Of a DNA stretch of 64,000 bases, positions 59,482 through 64,000 are shown in pieces. The notes beneath the pieces were generated by a model. That model made no database searches. It saw nothing but the letters and a program-made list of their open reading frames with translations, and was not told where the DNA came from. The translations under genes were made by a program, and so were the position numbers. The stretch comes from Pelagibacteraceae bacterium AG-430-E20 (GTDB taxonomy: Bacteria; Pseudomonadota; Alphaproteobacteria; Pelagibacterales; Pelagibacteraceae): positions 1-64,000 of the forward strand of contig QCOF01000002.1 of assembly GCA_003209915.1 (NCBI GenBank), read 5' to 3'. The stretch's first letter is position 1. Each line of letters opens with the position of its first letter.

Positions 59482-60285
59482 ATGAATAAAAATTATAAAA
59501 TTCTAATTTTTACTGATCTTGATGGCTCACTTCTTCATAGAGACACTTTTAAATTTGATGAAATAAAAGACTATCTAAAACAACTAATTTCTAAAGGTAT
59601 TTTTATCATACCAAATACAAGCAAAACCGAAAAAGAGATTTTAAAATTTAACAATGAGTTAGGTTCAAGTTTGCCCTACATTTCAGAAAATGGGTCTGCT
59701 ATTAATGGTTTAGATTTATTAAATTCAAATTTACCTAAAGAATTAATCTTAAGTAGAGAAAAAGATAGTTTAATAAAAATTTTTAAAGAGTCAGTACCAG
59801 TGAACTTACAAAATAAATGTAAATGGTTATCGGAAATGGACAAGAAAAAACAAAGATTAATTTTTGGTTTAGAGGACGATAAACTTAAAATGGCTTTAGA
59901 TCGTAAATATACAATTCCCTTTTTATTTGAAGGCAACAAAAGTGAAAGGAATGAATTATCCAAAATTGTTAAAAATAAAGGTCTAGCTTTACAGGAAGGT
60001 GGAAGAGTTATTAATTTAACGGATAAAGTAAATAAAGCTAAGGCTCTTCAAGTATTTGTTAGATTTTTCAAAAAAAACAACAAAAACGTAAAAACGATTG
60101 CAGTTGGTGATAATTATAATGATTTAGATATGCTTAAAACTAGCGAATTTCCTTGCTTAGTGTTTAATGACAAATTTACGTTAGATGAAATCCCTATTAA
60201 TAATTTAATTACAACCAACAAGCCATCTCCAGAGGGCTGGGCTGATGTGATCAAAAAGGCCCTAGTTAAGGTAAATAAAAATTAA
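59482..60285 (+). CDS. HAD phosphatase, mannosyl-/glucosyl-3-phosphoglycerate phosphatase type
   Basis: 267 residues of the Cof/YedP HAD subfamily. Motif I FTDLDGSLLHRDTF (two Asp), motif II-like IIPNTSKTEKEI, motif IV VGDNYNDLDML. The cap part and the C-terminal PEGWADVIKKA resemble mannosyl-3-phosphoglycerate phosphatase. Placed eleven bases before a glucosyl-3-phosphoglycerate synthase, it is best read as the phosphatase that turns glucosyl-3-phosphoglycerate into glucosylglycerate. Confidence 0.85.
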   Translation: MNKNYKILIFTDLDGSLLHRDTFKFDEIKDYLKQLISKGIFIIPNTSKTEKEILKFNNELGSSLPYISENGSAINGLDLLNSNLPKELILSREKDSLIKIFKESVPVNLQNKCKWLSEMDKKKQRLIFGLEDDKLKMALDRKYTIPFLFEGNKSERNELSKIVKNKGLALQEGGRVINLTDKVNKAKALQVFVRFFKKNNKNVKTIAVGDNYNDLDMLKTSEFPCLVFNDKFTLDEIPINNLITTNKPSPEGWADVIKKALVKVNKN

Positions 60286-60296
60286 TATTGTAATTT

Positions 60297-61517
60297 ATGA
60301 GTGATTTTTCTCAGAATGGAATTATTTCAACACTTCACGATTTTGGAACAAAGTCTTTAGAGCAGATTGAAAAAGAACTTTTAGGTTTTTCTAAAGAAAG
60401 AAAGATGGAACTCATCTTGCCATGTCTTTATTCAGAATTAAAAGGAGATGCATTACCTAAAATTGTTGAAGAGATAAGTAAGACTAATTACATCCATCAT
60501 ATAATCATAGGCTTAGATCAAGCAAGTGAAGCACAAGCAAGGAAAGCTTGGACTTTTTTTGAAAAATTAGAAACCCCTTTTACAATCCTTTGGAATGATG
60601 GCCCTAATTTAAAAAAATTAGATAAAGAATTACAGAAAAAAGGTTTAGCACCAAATGAATATGGCAAAGGAAGAAATGTTTGGTACTGCATAGGAATGTC
60701 TATTGCACGAGATAGTGCAAGGTCTGTTGCATTACATGATTGTGATATAAAAACTTATGACAGAAGAATGTTAGCAAAATTATTTTATCCAGTTGTAAAC
60801 CCCCTATTTAACTTTGAATTTTGTAAAGGTTTTTATCCAAGGGTAGCTGATAACAAAATGAATGGACGAGTGGCAAGACTGTTGGTGTTTCCATTATTAA
60901 ATGCTTTAGAAAAAACTATTGGTAAGAGTGATTACCTGGACTTTATGAAGTCGTTTAAATACCCTCTTGCAGGTGAGTTTTCATTTAGGAGAAATATTTT
61001 ACCTGAGCTTAGAATTTCATCAGACTGGGGTATAGAAATTGGAATTTTGTCAGAAATGCAAAGAAATTTTTCACCTCAAAATATTTGCCAAGTTGATTTA
61101 GCAGATACATATGACCATAAGCACCAAGATTTATCATTAGATGATGAAAAGAAAGGTTTATCTAGAATGTCTATTGATATTATCAAAACCTTTATTAAAA
61201 AATTAGCAACCCAAGGTCATTCTTTTAGTAGAGAGCAATTAAGATCATTAAAAGCAACATATTACAGGTCTGCTTTAGATCTTATAGATGCTTATAGAGC
61301 TGATGCTGAAATAAATGGTCTAAAATTTGACTCGCACACAGAAGAAAAAGCAGTTGAGTTATTTTCAAGTAATATCATTAGAGCTGGAGAGGACTTTTAT
61401 TTAAACCCTATGGATGCACCTTTTATACCCACATGGAGTAGAGTGAAAAGTGCAATTCCTGATTTTTTAATTAGATTGGAAAAAGCAGTAAATGAAGATA
61501 ATAAGTATTATCTTTAA
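60297..61517 (+). CDS. Glucosyl-3-phosphoglycerate synthase (GT81-like)
   Basis: 406 residues. A GT-A fold with MELILPCLYSELKG near 37-50, a likely metal motif Asp148-Cys-Asp150 in ALHDCDIKTYDRRML, and the acceptor/donor region FKYPLAGEFSFRRNILPEL, SDWGIEIGILSEM. This is the form known from marine picocyanobacteria and other bacteria that join glucose from a nucleotide sugar to 3-phosphoglycerate. The stop overlaps the next ATG by one base. Related mannosyl enzymes (MpgS) are of other families. Confidence 0.85.
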   Translation: MSDFSQNGIISTLHDFGTKSLEQIEKELLGFSKERKMELILPCLYSELKGDALPKIVEEISKTNYIHHIIIGLDQASEAQARKAWTFFEKLETPFTILWNDGPNLKKLDKELQKKGLAPNEYGKGRNVWYCIGMSIARDSARSVALHDCDIKTYDRRMLAKLFYPVVNPLFNFEFCKGFYPRVADNKMNGRVARLLVFPLLNALEKTIGKSDYLDFMKSFKYPLAGEFSFRRNILPELRISSDWGIEIGILSEMQRNFSPQNICQVDLADTYDHKHQDLSLDDEKKGLSRMSIDIIKTFIKKLATQGHSFSREQLRSLKATYYRSALDLIDAYRADAEINGLKFDSHTEEKAVELFSSNIIRAGEDFYLNPMDAPFIPTWSRVKSAIPDFLIRLEKAVNEDNKYYL

Positions 61518-62779
61518 TGTTAAATGAAATAAACCAGGCAAAAAAAGTTTTATTAGGTAATAGAAAAAAGGGTTACACACTACCTACTAATAATAATCTA
61601 TACCCAGCTCAATGGAATTGGGACTCTGGCTTTATTGCCTTAGGATACTCTCATTTTAATCTCAAGTACGCATTTGACGAAATAAATACACTTTTAGAAG
61701 GTCAATGGAAAGATGGTATGGTCCCTCATATTTTATTTCATGATTTAAATACAAATTATTATCCAAATCACTCTGTATGGAATTGTGGAAATAAAATTAA
61801 ATCATCCGGGATTACTCAACCGCCAGTTCTTGCAATTATATTAAAAAGAATTTTAGATAAAAAGATAATTAAAGATAAAGAAAAAATTAAATCAATAATC
61901 AAAAAAGTTAAAAAATATCATCAGTGGTTAATGAAATACAGAGACCCAAAGAATTCAGGTCTAGTCTCAATTCTGCACCCATGGGAAAGTGGATACGATA
62001 ACTCACCCTTATGGGATGAACCATTAAATGCAATTAAAATTGAAAAAAATTTAAAATATAAAAGAGGAGATAATAAAATTGTTAATCCCGATTTCAGACC
62101 TTTAGATATAGATTATGATAGATATGTGACTATTAAAAATCATTTAAGAAAAAATAAGTATAATCCAAAAAAACTCTATGAGACCTCAATGTTTAATGTG
62201 GTTGATGTTGGATTTAATTCTATTTTTTTAAAAGCCAATAAAGATCTTTTGTATTTACTTAAAAAATTTAATCTTGGACATAAAGAGATTGAAAAATATG
62301 TCTTAAAATCTGAAAATAAAATTGAAAAATTATATGACAAAAAAACAAAGAGTTTTGTTAATTATGATTTAAAGAATAAGAAAAAGATAACAGTACCTTC
62401 AATAACTAATTATTTTATTTTGTTTGCAGATTTAAAAAATAATTTAATAAATAAGGAAATTATCCAAACACTAAAAAAACATAACACTAAAGAGAAGTTT
62501 TTTTTCTCTAGTATCAAGCCTAATTACACAAGTTATGAAGAAAAAAGGTATTGGAGAGGTCCTGTTTGGATTAATTGTAACTGGATTATTTATCAAGGAC
62601 TGAAAGATAAAGATAAGAAATTTGCGCAAATGGTAAGAAGTAAAACAATTGATTTAGTTAAGAAAAATGGTTTTTATGAGTATTTCAATACTAAAACAGG
62701 TAAAGCTTATGGTGCCAAAAATTTTTCTTGGACTGCTTCTTTATTTTTAGATTTAATTTTAGAAAAAAAATTTAATTAA
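61517..62779 (+). CDS. GH63-type glucosylglycerate/mannosylglycerate hydrolase
   Basis: 420 residues of an (alpha/alpha)6 barrel. NNLYPAQWNWDSGFIALGY, HPWESGYDNSPLWDEPL (likely acid Asp) and YWRGPVWINCNWIIYQGL follow the GH63 MGH/GgH pattern; FYEYFNTKTGKAYGAKNFSW holds the likely base Glu. Such enzymes split glucosylglycerate or mannosylglycerate to sugar and glycerate. Lying in the same operon as the two synthetic genes, it suggests that the solute is made and recycled on demand. Confidence 0.82.
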   Translation: MLNEINQAKKVLLGNRKKGYTLPTNNNLYPAQWNWDSGFIALGYSHFNLKYAFDEINTLLEGQWKDGMVPHILFHDLNTNYYPNHSVWNCGNKIKSSGITQPPVLAIILKRILDKKIIKDKEKIKSIIKKVKKYHQWLMKYRDPKNSGLVSILHPWESGYDNSPLWDEPLNAIKIEKNLKYKRGDNKIVNPDFRPLDIDYDRYVTIKNHLRKNKYNPKKLYETSMFNVVDVGFNSIFLKANKDLLYLLKKFNLGHKEIEKYVLKSENKIEKLYDKKTKSFVNYDLKNKKKITVPSITNYFILFADLKNNLINKEIIQTLKKHNTKEKFFFSSIKPNYTSYEEKRYWRGPVWINCNWIIYQGLKDKDKKFAQMVRSKTIDLVKKNGFYEYFNTKTGKAYGAKNFSWTASLFLDLILEKKFN

Positions 62780-62781
62780 TT

Positions 62782-64000
62782 TTAATCAGAACTATTCAAT
62801 AAGTTATATTGATACTTTCTCGCCTCAATTACCTCAGCTGGGAGATTTAGTTCAACATCATCAAGTCTAATTAAGTCATCTTTACTTATATCTCTTTTTA
62901 ATATCGCATTATCAGTTAGGCCTAGTGGTAAAATCATTTCTTTTTTAGATTTTTCTGATGTAATTAATCTACCTCTTGCACAAAAACCACCTTCGCCGTC
63001 AAGTTTTTCACCCACTTTTAAGTCTTTCTTAGCAAAACTTGCAACGTCGGCGTTATAATTTTTTGTATAACCTGTTGCTCTGTTATCTAGTGCTATTGAA
63101 TAAACCGATTGAGCAAGCTCTAACCCAATATAATGATAAGGTCTCCAGATTGCTGAATAGTTTCCAGATGCATCCGTTACCATTCCATAATCTTTAAAAC
63201 AATTTTTTACATACTCGTTCTGCGCTTTAATGACAATATAAACACCCCATCTTAAATCATTTGGAATATCTTTTTTTTCTAAATCTATGCTTGAGATAAC
63301 TTCTACTTGCCCATCAAATTCTATTAAACCACCATCATTTTTCGGAATCATTTTTTTTTGCAATATCGTAAACACCAACTGATGGGAATGTTAATCCATT
63401 GCTAGGGCACTTAAGATTAGCCGCATTACTCACTGCACACATTTCAATGGCTGATTTGTCTCCACATAAAAAACTATTGAACATCTTAGGGTTCATTCCA
63501 GACTCTTTTTCAGCTCGTTCTTTAGTTAGACCATAGTGACCCCAAACAGTATCAGGTGTAGAATATTCAAAAGTTGGATGATATTTTGTTCCTTTTCCAG
63601 CACAAACTATAGAAAATCCATTTAATCTTGCCCACTCTACTTGTTCAAGAATTAAAGATGGCTGGTCACCATAAGCCATTGAGCAAATTACACCTTTATC
63701 TTTTGCAAGATCAGATAAATATTTCCCACAAGTTATATCCGCTTCTACATTAACTAATATAACATGTTTTTTATTTTTAATTATTTTTGCTGCATGAACA
63801 GTGCCAACTATAGGGTTGCCTGTTGCCTCGATAAAAATTTCTATATCTCTATCAAGAACCTCATCTAATGAGTTTGAAAAATTTATATCATCAACTGTTT
63901 GTTCATTTAATCCACTTTTCAAACAATTTTTCTTTGCCTGATCTACATTGATATCAACTATTGAGTCTATTTGAATTTTGTCTAAATGGTTGTATTGAGC
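62782..64000 (-). pseudogene. COG4091-type dehydrogenase with SAF domain, frameshifted and cut by the window end
   Basis: Two frames make one protein. 64000-63335 codes a Rossmann part (SIVDINVDQAK, EATGNPIVGTVHAAKII, VWGHYGLTKERAEKESG) and is open at the window edge. 63378-62782 codes the rest, with a SAF-like end (FAKKDLKVGEKLDGEGGF, ILKRDISKDDLIRLDDVEL). The frame breaks at nine A (63351-63359, minus sense GC-A9-TG). With eight A the join reads IAKKMIPKNDGGLIEF without a break. The family is a predicted homoserine-dehydrogenase-like oxidoreductase of uncertain substrate. Sequencing error, slippage or true decay all remain possible. Confidence 0.8.

Noticed and set aside
1-64000. Insertion sequences, prophage, CRISPR array, toxin-antitoxin or defence genes
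   Set aside because: No transposase, integrase, cas-like, spaced direct repeat array or toxin-like gene was seen; nearly every base is covered by core genes.

Overview
The window is a very AT-rich, tightly packed stretch of an alphaproteobacterial chromosome. It most likely comes from the SAR11 clade (Pelagibacterales, Pelagibacter-like). The pointers are the extreme A/T bias in wobble positions and intergenic DNA, the dominance of 0-10 base gene junctions (TAATG, ATGA and 0-base joins), adk inside the spc ribosomal operon, an alphaproteobacterial PyrC-like protein without its metal-binding HxH, a soxBDAG operon, and short signal-peptide-like MKKLLGIVVL coding repeats. No rRNA, insertion sequence, prophage, CRISPR array or plasmid gene was seen.

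Layout. 1-1.4 kb: the end of a soluble lytic transglycosylase gene, abutted by tRNA-Ser(GCT). 1.5-6.6 kb: soxBDAG, heterotetrameric sarcosine oxidase. 6.6-13.2 kb (minus): secreted nuclease, MATE transporter, tRNA hydroxylase TrhO, O-methyltransferase and gatCAB. 13.3-20 kb (plus): ruvX, pyrB, pyrC-like, plsY, topA, a small secreted protein and a RidA protein. 20-25.9 kb: galU-ugd, panC, mgtE, lipB and a pseudouridine synthase. 25.9-54.5 kb (minus): about 29 kb of transcription and translation genes in one direction: tRNA-Tyr, tRNA-Gly, tuf, tRNA-Trp, secE-nusG-rplKAJL-rpoBC, rpsLG-fusA, then the S10, spc and alpha ribosomal operons fused through secY and adk to rpoA-rplQ. There is no tuf between fusA and rpsJ, and no rpmD (L30) between rpsE and rplO. 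54.6-57.2 kb: rlmB, tRNA-Thr(TGT), a new 45-residue membrane peptide, a GST-like protein, nadK and tRNA-Leu(TAA). 57.2-59.5 kb: a 54-residue membrane peptide, two copies of a degenerate signal-peptide-like mini-ORF, an orphan ArsI/CadI-like dioxygenase and an MFS permease. 59.5-62.8 kb: a three-gene cluster that can make and break down glucosylglycerate. 62.8 kb to the end: a COG4091-type dehydrogenase/SAF gene split by a frameshift at an A9 run.

Together the genes show a streamlined marine heterotroph that demethylates sarcosine for glycine and one-carbon units, probably holds glucosylglycerate as a compatible solute, and runs its translation machinery from one long locus. The observations most worth following are the paired MKKLLGIVVL mini-ORFs, the 45- and 54-residue peptides next to them, the metal-ligand-less PyrC partner of PyrB, the glucosylglycerate cluster, the rplL-rpoB hairpin and the A9 frameshift. 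I did not find a clearly new multi-gene defence or metabolic system.
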